Part shown: positions 1 through 8,347 of the stretch, piece after piece | Position numbering within the stretch: the stretch's first letter is position 1 | How the letters are laid out: every line of letters begins with the position of its first letter | NCBI GenBank assembly: GCA_002342035.1 | Contig: DDPE01000038.1 | Span: 124,001-188,000 of the forward strand | Direction of reading: 5' to 3' | DNA length: 64,000 nt | DNA from: Asticcacaulis sp. UBA2476 | GTDB taxonomy: Bacteria > Pseudomonadota > Alphaproteobacteria > Caulobacterales > Caulobacteraceae | Notes under the pieces: generated by a model | What the model saw: only the letters and a program-made list of their open reading frames with translations | What the model was told of the DNA's origin: nothing | Database searches by the model: none | Made by a program: the position numbers and the translations under genes

Positions 1-50
1 ACCCCTGCAAGGGCCGCAATATCAAAAGACGTCGGCCGTTTTCCGGTCAT
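1..50 (-). CDS. LacI-family transcriptional regulator, N-terminus only (cut by window edge)
   Basis: Reading leftwards from an ATG whose complement is at 48-50, sixteen codons are open to the window edge. They give MTGKRPTSFDIAALAG and then the start of a Val codon. This is the hallmark beginning of the LacI/GalR helix-turn-helix (T-x-x-DIA-x-LAGVS). An AGGGATAA stretch lies just upstream on the minus strand as a plausible ribosome site. The gene is divergent from the sigma-factor/TonB/pectinesterase genes, so it is a natural candidate to control them in response to a pectin-derived sugar. Only the DNA-binding start is visible, so the effector is unknown. Confidence 0.75.
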   Translation of the reverse strand, partial: MTGKRPTSFDIAALAG

Positions 51-152
51 TATTTATCCCTGTAACGCCGTTTGGCGTGCCCGAACAAGATAGAGCAATT
101 TACGTCTTAGACAAGGCGCGCCTCAACCGCATCGCGCACGCTCAGCGCATAG

Positions 153-166
153 TGACGCAAACGTCA
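153..166. promoter_or_regulatory. Candidate operator palindrome in the divergent promoter region
   Basis: TGACG-CAAA-CGTCA is an inverted repeat with a 4-base centre. It sits between the divergent LacI-type regulator start (50) and the ECF sigma-factor start (240). The position suits a regulator binding site. It lacks the central CG typical of LacI-family operators, so assignment to that regulator is only a guess. Confidence 0.3.
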
Positions 167-239
167 ACCGCACTCATTTTTTGAAAAGATAATTTTACGG
201 AACCTCTCGTCTCAGGCATCGTCTAGGTAGGAGGCTTTT

Positions 240-815
240 ATGGTTTCTGCGCCGGGACACATTGTAAGCTGGGTTGGTACTCAGATTTTGCCGCATGAGG
301 CTGATGTGCGCCGGTGGCTGCTGCGCGCCCGCTTGGGACGCGATGACATAGAAGACATACTTCAGGAATCCTACTGCCGGATGGCGGAACTGATAAGCAT
401 TGATCACATTGCGTCGCCGCGGGCCTATTTTTTTACGGTCGCCAGAAACATCGCCCTGATGCGCTTAAGGCGTGCGCGGATCGTGAGCATGGAGTCGGTG
501 GATGAGATCGACCGGCTGGAAATCAGCAGCGACCTGCCCTCACCGGAGCAGGTGACCGTGGCCCGCTCGGATCTGGCCCGTCTTAAGCGGGTGATCGCAG
601 GCCTGCCGACGCGTTGCCGCCAGATATTTGAGATGCGCCGGATTGAAGGCCTGCCTCAAAAGGAAATCGCCCGGATCATGGGCCTGAGTGAACATATTGT
701 TGAAAATGATGCGGCCAAGGCCCTTCGGCTTATCATGAAAGAGATAGCGTCCGAAGACAGCCGTTTCCAACCCCAAAAGGAGTTTAAGCGTGGCACCGAC
801 GCCGGTCGAAACTAG
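240..815 (+). CDS. ECF RNA polymerase sigma factor, FecI-like
   Basis: A 191-residue protein with sigma-70 region 2 at about 15-85 (DDIEDILQESYCRM, then PRAYFFTVARNIALMRLRR). Sigma region 4 lies at about 115-165 (LPTRCRQIFEMRRIEGL, then KEIARIMGLSEHIVE). This is the architecture of iron-starvation-type ECF factors, which are held by a FecR anti-sigma factor until a TonB receptor signals ligand capture. AGGAGG at 228-233 gives a strong ribosome site for the ATG at 240. The 3' end overlaps the fecR-like gene by 26 bases, implying coupled translation. With the STN-containing receptor downstream, it likely activates the receptor gene and perhaps the pectin enzymes. Confidence 0.9.
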   Translation: MVSAPGHIVSWVGTQILPHEADVRRWLLRARLGRDDIEDILQESYCRMAELISIDHIASPRAYFFTVARNIALMRLRRARIVSMESVDEIDRLEISSDLPSPEQVTVARSDLARLKRVIAGLPTRCRQIFEMRRIEGLPQKEIARIMGLSEHIVENDAAKALRLIMKEIASEDSRFQPQKEFKRGTDAGRN

Positions 816-1758
816 CGAGCAGATTGAGCACGCGGCCAGTCTATGGGCGGTGAAGGACTATCCTTTGTCCCCTAATGATGAGGCCGTCTTGCAAGACTGG
901 CTGGCGGGCGATCCACGCCGTCGGGGCGCGCTGTTGCGCGCGCAGGCGGGCTGGCATGCCCTGTCACGGGCGCGGGCCCTTGGGCCGTCGGCGGAATGGC
1001 AGGGGGGCTCACGGTTGCCGGTGCATAACCTGTCCCGCCGCCGGGCTTTTGCCGTCGCGGGTGGGCTTGGGCTGGTGGCCGCCAGTGTGCTGGGCGTCAT
1101 CGGTCTCAGGACGCATGAGACCATGACTCACACTGGCGAAATCCGCCGCCTACCCATGAGTGATGGCTCTATCGCCGCTATGAACACCGAAAGCCGGTTG
1201 CGCATCGATATGGCCGAGGCTGAGCGCCGCATCGAACTGGTCAAGGGCGAAGCGTGGTTCAAGGTCGCCAAAAACAAAGAGCGCCCCTTCATCGTCGCGG
1301 CCGGCACCGCCCGCGTCAGGGCGGTCGGCACGGCTTTTTCGGTCAAAAAGCTTGAGGACGGCGTCGAAGTTCTGGTCACCGAAGGCACGGTGATGGCCTG
1401 GTCCACCCAAGATGGCGGCGATGAGCGGGCGATACGGCTGAATGCCGGTGACCGCACGATTATCAGCGATCATAAGCCTTCGCACATTCGACATGCGCCT
1501 GATGATATCGACGACGATCTGGCGTGGCGTGAAGGCCAGATTGCCCTGAACGGCAAGAGCCTGTCGGAGGTGGCGGGCGAGTTCAATCGCTACAACCAGA
1601 TCAAGATTGTCATTCAGGACAGTGATCTGGCCAAAGAACGGCTGATCGGTCGTTTAAGCGCCAATGATCCGGAGGCGTTTTCCAATGCGATTCAGCAGGC
1701 CTATGGTGCCGACATAAGCCGAACCGAAAAAATAATCCTTATAGGCACAAAAAAATGA
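790..1758 (+). CDS. FecR-family anti-sigma/signal-transducing membrane protein
   Basis: A 322-residue FecR-like protein. It has a DUF4880-type cytoplasmic N-terminus (about 14-58, with LQDWLAGDPRRRGAL), one membrane segment (about 85-107), a periplasmic FecR domain (about 115-205, with KGEAWFKVAKNKERPF and VRAVGTAFSV) and a C-terminal DUF4974-like domain (about 243-315). In this family the cytoplasmic part holds the ECF factor and the periplasmic part contacts the STN domain of a TonB receptor. The start is GTG at 790, chosen because AAGGAG lies seven bases upstream and translation is in register with the family N-terminus. It overlaps the sigma-factor gene. Confidence 0.9.
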   Translation: MAPTPVETSEQIEHAASLWAVKDYPLSPNDEAVLQDWLAGDPRRRGALLRAQAGWHALSRARALGPSAEWQGGSRLPVHNLSRRRAFAVAGGLGLVAASVLGVIGLRTHETMTHTGEIRRLPMSDGSIAAMNTESRLRIDMAEAERRIELVKGEAWFKVAKNKERPFIVAAGTARVRAVGTAFSVKKLEDGVEVLVTEGTVMAWSTQDGGDERAIRLNAGDRTIISDHKPSHIRHAPDDIDDDLAWREGQIALNGKSLSEVAGEFNRYNQIKIVIQDSDLAKERLIGRLSANDPEAFSNAIQQAYGADISRTEKIILIGTKK

Positions 1759-1865
1759 ATAAGGGCGTACGGAAGTGCGCGGGTAAGACATCGTAGTTAA
1801 AGAAGGCCTAAAGTCTTCGAAAATAAAAAAGCGCGACACAGCGCAAACATACAGGGATTATTTTA

Positions 1866-4800
1866 ATGACGAATGCATTTATGCGCGCGTTTAACGGCCC
1901 TTTGCTGCTCGCCAGTGGGACGTTGCTTATGGTTTCGGCTTCGCCTGTTCTGGCTCAGAACGCGGTCAAGTCATTCAATGTACCGGCGCAAGCGGCTGAA
2001 AAAGGGATACCTCAGTTCGCCCAGCAGGCCAATATCCAACTCATGGCCCCCGAAAAACTCGTCAAGGGCAAGCAAACCTCGGCGGTTGAAGGCAATATGC
2101 CGGTGCGCGAAGGCTTAGAGCGCCTGCTGGCAGGCACCAACCTGACACCGGTTACCCAGTCCAACAATATCATTGTTTTGGCCGAAAACACCCCGGCCCC
2201 AACTGCCCGCGCCCCGTCCGTTATCAAAACCGCCTATGAAGCGACCGCGACCGCTGCGGATGAGCCAGCAAGCGAGTCAGACGTGACCGAAGTTATCGTC
2301 ACAGGCATTCGCGGCTCGCTCAGCAAGGCGCGCTCCATCAAGCGCCGGGCACCGAACGCCATTGAGAGCATCGTCGCCGAAGATATCGGTAAGATGCCTG
2401 ATCTTAATCTGGCCGAATCCATCCAGCGCGTTCCGGGCGTTGCCATGTCGCGCGAAGGTGGCGAAGGCCGTAACATCACCCTGCGTGGCTTTGGCCCGGA
2501 CTTTACCCGCACCACGCTCAACGGCATGGAAGTGCCCGCCAGCAGTGACGGCCTCGATACCGGCGGTGTCACGCTGAATGCCGGACGCGCCTTTGATTTC
2601 CACCTGTTTGCGTCGGAGCTTTTCAACCGCATCGACATCGAGAAAAGCCAGAAAGCCTCAACCGAAGAAGGCGGGATTGCCGGTACGGTCAATCTCTATT
2701 CGGCCCGCCCGTTCGATTTCCGCAAAGATTTCACCGTCTCGGCCTCGGCCCAGGGCAATTACAATACCCTGAACAAGAAGGTTGATCCGCGCGTCGCCTT
2801 ACTGGTGAGCAAGACCTTTGCTGACGGCAAGTTCGGGGCTCTGGTCTCCATCGCCGCCTCTGAGCGCACGGTGCATCAGGAAGGCTATTCCAGCGTTCGC
2901 TGGACCTCACCGTTCGTCAACGGCGATTCCTGGGCCGACACCAATCCGACCGTCACCGGCACGCCGTCTGGCGATTGCGGTGCTGCCGATCCGCTCGATT
3001 GCCTGTGGGCTCCGCGCCTGCCACGCGCCGACTATTTCGGCAATGACCAAAAACGGGTCGGCCTGACCGGCTCATTCCAGTACCGGCCGTCGGACGATCT
3101 GCTAATCACGCTGGATGTACTCCATTCGGAACTGACCAATGATCGCCTAAGCTATAATTCCATGGAATGGCTGCTGACCCACGGCGTGGCCGGCAACTAT
3201 ACCGGCCAGACGCCGCTGTCGTTTACGGTCGGTGCTGACGGTAAGACCCTGGTGGCCGCGGCCTTCGATGATGTCACCTCCTGGTACGAAAGCCGCCATC
3301 AGAAGTCAGAGTCGGCCTTTGATCAGGTCGTCCTGTCGGGCAAGTATAATGTCAGTGACAGCCTGACGCTGGAGGCCATGATCGGTAAGGCGGTCGATGA
3401 CGCCGACCGCTCGGAACTGCGCTTCTATTACCGTTCCGTGCCGCACTATTACGCCTATGACTACAGTGGCAACGAATATGTGCCGGAAATCAGCTTCGGC
3501 AGCTATGACCCCAATAATGCCGACAACTATATCAATGCCCAAACGGCCTCAAACCGCATCAACACCGTCAAGAAGGAAAACTTCACCTCACGTTTTGACG
3601 CCACCTATGCGGTGGATCGCCTGTCGCTCAAGGCGGGCCTGAGCTATAATGACCGCACGGTCAGCTATACCGAAGGCTTGGGTGCGGCCCCGACCTTTGA
3701 TCCGTCGGACTATACCAAGCCGTTCCCCGTCTCCGATTTCGGTGATGGTCTGGATGGCCCCGGTCTCCTGCCGTTCCGGGTGGCTGATTTCGACGCCATT
3801 GCCGCAGCAGGCATTATACCGGCAGGCTATACCAACAATGCCGGTGCCGCCTGGAAAGTTGGCGAAGAAACCATCGGGGCTTACGGCGAGATCAATGCCG
3901 AATTTGATATCGCCGGTATGCCGCTGCGCACCAATGCGGGCTTGCGGTACGTCAAGACCAATGTCAGCTCTCAGGCTCTGGTCAGCGGCACGCCGGTTGA
4001 GGTCAATGTCTCCTATGATAACTACCTGCCGTCGATCAATGCCGCCCTTGATGTCCGCAGCGATCTGGTGGTGCGCGCCTCCTATGGCCGCAGCATGACC
4101 CGTCCGGGCCTGAGCACGCTGAACATTGCAGGGCCTGTGTTTGGCTACACCACCCGCACGGTCGGCAATGTCGGCAACCCGTCGCTTAAGCCCTATGAGT
4201 CCAACGACCTTGATCTGGGTGTGGAGTGGTACTTCGGCAGCGAAGGTCTGCTGGCCCTGACTGTGTTCAACAAGGACATCGTGCGTTCACTGCGCACCGA
4301 TGTGGTCACCCAGATGATCGACCCGTCATTCTGGCCCGCCATCTATGCCGATCCGCTCTATGACACGTCGTACAATGCCGATCCGGCGACCGTGCCCTAT
4401 ACCTTCACCATCCCGGTCAACAATGATGACGGCAATAACGTCAAGGGCTTTGAAATCACCTATAACCAGCCCTTTACCTTCCTGCCGGGGATATGGTCGA
4501 ACTTTGGGGTCGCCTCCAACTACACTCATGTCGAGGCCGAAGATTCGACCGGTCTGTCGCCCAATTCGTACAATATGACGCTCTATTACGACACCGAGAC
4601 CTTCGGGGCGCGGCTATCGGTCAATAAACGCGACGACTACCTGCTGAGTGAACCGGGCGGCAATGGTCACGTTCAGGAGCGTAAATACGGCCCGACCCAT
4701 GTCGATCTGGCGTCGTTTTATAATGTCACGCCTCGCCTGACCCTGACCTTTGAAGGCATTAATATCACCGATGAGGTCGAGCGCATCTATGGCACCGGCG

Positions 4801-4880
4801 ACACAGGCAACATGGATCTGACACGCGAATATACCCACACCGGTGCCCAGTGGATTTTGGGCCTGCGCTATAAGTACTGA
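1866..4880 (+). CDS. TonB-dependent outer-membrane transducer/receptor with STN domain
   Basis: A 1004-residue outer-membrane receptor. A signal peptide (about 1-30, ending VLAQ) is followed by an STN signalling domain (about 35-106, VKSFNVPAQ... to NNIIVLAE). The plug is at about 150-280 (IRGSLSKARSIKRRAPNAI, DLNLAESIQRVPGV, ITLRGFG), then a beta-barrel ending in an aromatic residue (LGLRYKY). Length and plug sequence match the large sugar/polymer-type receptors of Caulobacterales rather than siderophore receptors. The STN domain means it should also signal through the FecR and sigma pair just upstream. The genes downstream suggest that a pectin fragment is the ligand, which is inference. 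The spacer before it (1759-1865) probably carries its ECF-dependent promoter. Confidence 0.92.
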   Translation: MTNAFMRAFNGPLLLASGTLLMVSASPVLAQNAVKSFNVPAQAAEKGIPQFAQQANIQLMAPEKLVKGKQTSAVEGNMPVREGLERLLAGTNLTPVTQSNNIIVLAENTPAPTARAPSVIKTAYEATATAADEPASESDVTEVIVTGIRGSLSKARSIKRRAPNAIESIVAEDIGKMPDLNLAESIQRVPGVAMSREGGEGRNITLRGFGPDFTRTTLNGMEVPASSDGLDTGGVTLNAGRAFDFHLFASELFNRIDIEKSQKASTEEGGIAGTVNLYSARPFDFRKDFTVSASAQGNYNTLNKKVDPRVALLVSKTFADGKFGALVSIAASERTVHQEGYSSVRWTSPFVNGDSWADTNPTVTGTPSGDCGAADPLDCLWAPRLPRADYFGNDQKRVGLTGSFQYRPSDDLLITLDVLHSELTNDRLSYNSMEWLLTHGVAGNYTGQTPLSFTVGADGKTLVAAAFDDVTSWYESRHQKSESAFDQVVLSGKYNVSDSLTLEAMIGKAVDDADRSELRFYYRSVPHYYAYDYSGNEYVPEISFGSYDPNNADNYINAQTASNRINTVKKENFTSRFDATYAVDRLSLKAGLSYNDRTVSYTEGLGAAPTFDPSDYTKPFPVSDFGDGLDGPGLLPFRVADFDAIAAAGIIPAGYTNNAGAAWKVGEETIGAYGEINAEFDIAGMPLRTNAGLRYVKTNVSSQALVSGTPVEVNVSYDNYLPSINAALDVRSDLVVRASYGRSMTRPGLSTLNIAGPVFGYTTRTVGNVGNPSLKPYESNDLDLGVEWYFGSEGLLALTVFNKDIVRSLRTDVVTQMIDPSFWPAIYADPLYDTSYNADPATVPYTFTIPVNNDDGNNVKGFEITYNQPFTFLPGIWSNFGVASNYTHVEAEDSTGLSPNSYNMTLYYDTETFGARLSVNKRDDYLLSEPGGNGHVQERKYGPTHVDLASFYNVTPRLTLTFEGINITDEVERIYGTGDTGNMDLTREYTHTGAQWILGLRYKY

Positions 4881-4890
4881 TAGACTGAAC

Positions 4891-4927
4891 GCGGCCTCCG
4901 GTGCAGATATCATTGGAGGCCGCAGCT
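4891..4927 (+). terminator. Inverted repeat after TonB receptor gene, weak terminator
   Basis: GCGGCCTCC (4891-4899) and GGAGGCCGC (4915-4923) form a perfect 9-bp stem with a 15-base loop. It is followed by AGCTTT rather than a clean U-run. It lies ten bases after the receptor stop and twenty before the esterase start, so it may attenuate or protect the receptor message rather than fully stop transcription. Confidence 0.5.
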
Positions 4928-4942
4928 TTCACGGGGTAAAAC

Positions 4943-5896
4943 ATGCGTTTGTTATGGGTGAAAATGGCTGTGGTTATGGTCCTGTCCGGCCCTGCGCTGG
5001 CGGGTGAGCTGATCCCCGTTGACGACAGCTATACGATTTCCCAGCGCTATGAACGCTATAAAGATCAGTATGCCGGGATCACATGGCCCACCTCGACGTT
5101 CCAGGCTGGCCAACAAGTACTGTTTGATCGTCACTATAAGTCAGTGGGTGCGCGCGAACTGCACATAGATGTGTTCCTGCCTGCACCCGAAGTCAAAACC
5201 GGCAAAGGCATAGTTCTGGTCCATGGCGGCGGCTGGCGTTCGGGCAGCAAATCGCATTTCTACGCTCTGGCCAACCGGCTGGCGCAAAAGGGCTATGCGG
5301 TCTTCCTGCCGGAGTTTCGCCTGTCACCGGAAGCGCCCTATCCGGCGGGGCTGATTGATGTCAATGACGCCCTTGTGTGGGTAAAATCTCAGGCCGACAC
5401 CTTTGGCATCGACCGCAATAAGCTGGCTATCGGCGGCGCGTCATCCGGGGGTCAGATGGCGGCATTGCTCGCCTATACCGCCGATAAGCCCCTGTTTAAA
5501 ACCACGCCCGGCGACGATACGCGGGTCAGCGCGCTGATTGATATCGACGGCGTGCTCGATTTCACCACACCTCTGGCCCTGCAGTATGAGAATGCCGCCG
5601 GAAAGACCTCGGCCGCCGGTCTGTGGCTGGGTGGGGCGATGGAGGATACCCCCGACCGCTGGCGTGAGGCCAGTGCCGCCCAACATGCCGGTGCGCAGTC
5701 GCCGCCTACTCTGGTCATCAGCAGCGGCATCCCCCGCTTTACCGCCGGTCGGGAAATCGTCGAGGCTAAGCTCAAAGCGCAGGGCATAAAGTACCGCTAC
5801 ACGGCCTTTGAAAACGCTCCGCACGATATCTGGCTGTTCGATCCGTGGTTCGGCCAGATCGTTGACCACATTGATTCATTTCTGTCCGAGAAATAA
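4943..5896 (+). CDS. Secreted alpha/beta-hydrolase esterase (BD-FAE/lipase-like)
   Basis: A 317-residue protein with a signal peptide (about 1-20, GPALAGEL). The oxyanion-hole motif HGGGW is at 94-98, the nucleophile elbow GASSG at 165-169 (Ser167), and the catalytic His is in APHDIW (His294). The acid is likely the Asp in one of the intervening loops. This is the serine esterase fold of the BD-FAE / hormone-sensitive-lipase group, which includes carbohydrate acetyl- and feruloyl-esterases. Placement eleven bases before a pectin methylesterase gene suggests it removes acetyl or feruloyl groups from pectin in the periplasm. Substrate specificity is inferred from context only. Confidence 0.82.
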   Translation: MRLLWVKMAVVMVLSGPALAGELIPVDDSYTISQRYERYKDQYAGITWPTSTFQAGQQVLFDRHYKSVGARELHIDVFLPAPEVKTGKGIVLVHGGGWRSGSKSHFYALANRLAQKGYAVFLPEFRLSPEAPYPAGLIDVNDALVWVKSQADTFGIDRNKLAIGGASSGGQMAALLAYTADKPLFKTTPGDDTRVSALIDIDGVLDFTTPLALQYENAAGKTSAAGLWLGGAMEDTPDRWREASAAQHAGAQSPPTLVISSGIPRFTAGREIVEAKLKAQGIKYRYTAFENAPHDIWLFDPWFGQIVDHIDSFLSEK

Positions 5897-5907
5897 GGCT
5901 TTTTGCT

Positions 5908-7020
5908 ATGCTGCGCGCCGCCTGCCTTGCCCCGTTTTTTGCCATTTTGGCCCTTGCTGTTCCGGCAATGGCTGATGCTCACTATACCGTCAGCCCGTCA
6001 TGCGGGAACCAAAAGCACTGCTTTACCCGCCTGCAATCGGCGCTTGATACCGCCAAGGCCGATACCCGCGATCACTGGGTCACCATCAATGTCGCAGCGG
6101 GCGATTACTATGAGAAAGTCACCATCAGCCGCCATAAAATCCGCCTGAGCGGGGCTGGGCCTGACAAAACCCGCCTACACTTTGATGCCGTGGCAGAAAC
6201 CGCAGGCAAATATCACCGCCGCAACTGGGGCACGCCGGGTTCGGCCGCGCTCACCATCAATGCCGATCAGGTTACCGTCGAGGGGATCACGATTGAGAAC
6301 ACCTTTGATTATCTGACCAATGACGCCCTGCCCGATGCCGATCCTAAGAGGATTTCCAACTCTCAAGGGGTCGCCGTCCTGCTCGATATCGACAGCGATC
6401 GTGTGCTGATCCGTGACGCGGCCCTCATCGGCTATCAGGACACCCTGTTTGCCAATGGTAAGCGCGCCGTGATCCGCGACAGCCTGATTTCTGGCAATAT
6501 CGATTTCATTTTCGGCAATGGTCAGGTTCTGATCGAAGACAGTGAAATCCGCACCCGCAACCGCGCTGTGGCCATAGCGCCGGGTGAATTTCATTCCTAT
6601 CTGCTTGCCCCCTCCACAACGCTCATTCAGCCGGTCGGGATCGTGGTCTATCGCTCAAAGCTTACCCGTGAAGCTGGTGTACCGGATCATTCGGTAGCCC
6701 TTGGTCGCCCCTGGCACCCAACCACCACCTTTGCCGATGGCCGCTATGCTGACCCTAATGCGGTCGGACAGGCTTCGTTCATTGATTGCGTCATGGGCGC
6801 GCACATCCACCCCGACCACTGGACCAGCATGAACGGCACCGCCCGCGATGGCACCAAAACCGCTGTGTTTTCCCCGCAGGACTCACGCTTTTTTGAAACC
6901 GGCTCCACCGGCCCGGGTGCCGCCCACCGCGACATCGGCATCACCTGGAAAGACGCGCTGGATATCACCGCCGTGCGCCGCCACCTGTTCGACGGCTGGC
7001 CCGAAGCATCCGCCCCTTAA
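5908..7020 (+). CDS. Pectin methylesterase (carbohydrate esterase family 8), secreted
   Basis: A 370-residue protein with a signal peptide (about 1-23, PAMADAHY) and a right-handed beta-helix. Family motifs are present: GYQDTLF at 175-181 (acid/base Asp178), GNIDFIFGNG at 196-205 (nucleophile Asp199) and LGRPW at 265-269 (Arg267, Trp269). It demethylates homogalacturonan, releasing methanol and exposing acid pectin for lyases. It is the last gene of the pectin locus and is followed by a strong terminator. No pectate lyase is present in this window, so the depolymerising enzymes must be elsewhere or to the left of the LacI gene. Confidence 0.93.
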   Translation: MLRAACLAPFFAILALAVPAMADAHYTVSPSCGNQKHCFTRLQSALDTAKADTRDHWVTINVAAGDYYEKVTISRHKIRLSGAGPDKTRLHFDAVAETAGKYHRRNWGTPGSAALTINADQVTVEGITIENTFDYLTNDALPDADPKRISNSQGVAVLLDIDSDRVLIRDAALIGYQDTLFANGKRAVIRDSLISGNIDFIFGNGQVLIEDSEIRTRNRAVAIAPGEFHSYLLAPSTTLIQPVGIVVYRSKLTREAGVPDHSVALGRPWHPTTTFADGRYADPNAVGQASFIDCVMGAHIHPDHWTSMNGTARDGTKTAVFSPQDSRFFETGSTGPGAAHRDIGITWKDALDITAVRRHLFDGWPEASAP

Positions 7021-7063
7021 TCACGATCCGACGCTTCTTCCCCGTTGATGCGTCCAGCCTCAG

Positions 7064-7094
7064 CCGCTTTGTCCCCGTGACAAAGCGGTCTTTT
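7064..7094 (+). terminator. Rho-independent terminator after pectin methylesterase
   Basis: A perfect 10-bp stem (CCGCTTTGTC at 7064-7073, GACAAAGCGG at 7079-7088) with a CCCGT loop is followed by TCTTTTC. It closes the pectin operon. Confidence 0.85.
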
Positions 7095-7241
7095 CGTTGA
7101 AGTCATGCCGGCGGCCATAATCACCAAAGCCACCGCCTTAAGTAAAATCATGGAGACCGCAGCGCCATAAAGACTACGACGCATGACAAGCAACTTGCCG
7201 AGATCATGGCTCTTCTCAAGGATCACGAATAGGAGGCGACA

Positions 7242-7406
7242 ATGTCACACGAGCATAAGCTGGCGCCACATCTGAAGCCGAATGCACCCTGCTGTCAGCA
7301 TGGGAAGTCTGAAACGGTGCAGGAACGACAAAAAATGGCCAGTACAGAAGCTTATGCCGAAGACGCCCTGTTTTCAAAAGCCAATGCCGCCCCCACCGAC
7401 TTATAG
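7242..7406 (+). CDS. Small ORF, 54 residues, Cys-Cys motif, unknown
   Basis: An ATG at 7242 sits five bases after a full AGGAGG (7231-7236). The frame runs 54 codons to TAG at 7404-7406. The product begins MSHEHKLAPHLKP and contains NAPCCQHG, a His/Cys cluster like those at the start of heavy-metal proteins. The rest is polar and lacks a signal peptide or membrane segment. It ends 37 bases before the cupin gene and lies just upstream of the copper operon, so a metal-related role is possible but unproven. It may be a decayed gene start rather than a functional small protein. The 7095-7230 stretch before it shows no convincing gene. Confidence 0.4.
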   Translation: MSHEHKLAPHLKPNAPCCQHGKSETVQERQKMASTEAYAEDALFSKANAAPTDL

Positions 7407-7443
7407 CAACGAGCAACATCAGAGTGTGACCGGAGTAGTGCCC

Positions 7444-7797
7444 ATGACCCGACGCCTTATTACCTTCAATCTCGACAATCTGGGTGAACCGCATGAATAT
7501 GCGCCGCCGGCCGATCGGGTGATCGAAGGCGACATTATTTGTCGAAACTGGGATGTCGACAGTGCCAAAGACGGGGCCGTGCGCGCCGGAGTGTTTGAGT
7601 CAACACCCGGCACCAATCGCTCGATCAAGGGGGAAGCCTGGGAGTTTTGCGCCATATTGTCAGGCGTCGCGGAGATCACCGAAGATGGTCACGCCCCCAT
7701 TACCTACCGTGCCGGTGATTATTTCATCATGAAACCAGGATACACCGGCACTTGGCGGACGATTGAAACCGTGCGCAAAATCTGGGTTATCGCCTGA
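7444..7797 (+). CDS. Cupin_3 (DUF861/EutQ-like) domain protein
   Basis: A 117-residue single-domain cupin. The core covers about 40-115, with GVFESTPGTNRSIKGEAW, then FCAILSGVAEITEDG and GDYFIMKPGYTGTWRT. These are the two cupin motifs of the Cupin_3/DUF861 type, usually small metal- or sugar-binding enzymes of uncertain substrate. The ATG at 7444 was chosen over an upstream in-frame GTG-type extension because GGAG lies eight bases before it and homologous proteins begin near the cupin fold. It stands alone between the small ORF and the copper operon. Confidence 0.75.
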   Translation: MTRRLITFNLDNLGEPHEYAPPADRVIEGDIICRNWDVDSAKDGAVRAGVFESTPGTNRSIKGEAWEFCAILSGVAEITEDGHAPITYRAGDYFIMKPGYTGTWRTIETVRKIWVIA

Positions 7798-7845
7798 ACC
7801 TTTTCGCAGGGATGACTGTATAAGAACCTTCAATAAACCGAATAT

Positions 7846-7882
7846 GCTGTCTGTGCGTTTAAATACAGGTTTGCAAGACAGC
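7846..7882. promoter_or_regulatory. Inverted repeat upstream of copper operon
   Basis: GCTGTCT (7846-7852) and AGACAGC (7876-7882) form an inverted repeat with a 23-base spacer, in the 107-base gap ahead of the CopL-like gene. It could be a copper-regulator site or an mRNA hairpin near the 5' end. The sequence does not match a copper box I recognise. Confidence 0.3.
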
Positions 7883-7904
7883 CTAGTAGGCCTAATATAA
7901 AACC

Positions 7905-8279
7905 ATGTCGAAGCGCCTGTCCGGTTTCCTTAGTCTGGTGATGTTTGCCTTGGTGGCAATGTCATCGACGACGCATGCGCATACCCCCGCTCCTATCGAA
8001 ATCGCAACGGATGCAGCCTCCCCGTGCCATGACACGGACGCTGCTTCGATGAAAACGCACGCTCCAGCTAAATCATCGTCTGCACAATCATCATCTGACT
8101 GCGCCAATTCCTGCGATTGCGCTCTCACCCACTGTCCGGCGACAACCGGTCTTATGGGATCACCTCTACTGGGTGAGTCACCGATGATTTATGCTACCCC
8201 CCTGTCTTTACCACGCCGCGACGACTCACATGTCCGCGGCCGCATTGTGGATGCTCTGGAGCGTCCCCCCAGAGCCTGA
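7905..8279 (+). CDS. CopL-like Cys/His-rich secreted protein, copper operon leader gene
   Basis: A 124-residue protein with a signal peptide (about 1-25, STTHAHTPAP) and a short mature domain rich in Cys, His and Ser. Four of its five Cys lie in the cluster SDCANSCDCALTHC, and the C-terminus ends ERPPRA. Size, signal peptide, Cys cluster and position 68 bases before copA resemble the CopL metal-binding regulatory proteins encoded upstream of copAB in xanthomonads. There CopL is needed for copper-induced expression. The identification rests on layout and composition more than on alignment. It could simply be a periplasmic copper sponge. Confidence 0.55.
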   Translation: MSKRLSGFLSLVMFALVAMSSTTHAHTPAPIEIATDAASPCHDTDAASMKTHAPAKSSSAQSSSDCANSCDCALTHCPATTGLMGSPLLGESPMIYATPLSLPRRDDSHVRGRIVDALERPPRA

Positions 8280-8347
8280 CCAGAACTCTATCGATTGTAG
8301 GCCGTCCCTTACAGGCGGCAAACCTATCTGTTTTCTGGAAATATCAT

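Noticed and set aside
7095..7232. Short frames ending DKQLAEIMALLKDHE before the small Cys-Cys ORF
   Set aside because: No start or ribosome site in frame and a stop just upstream; at most a degraded remnant.
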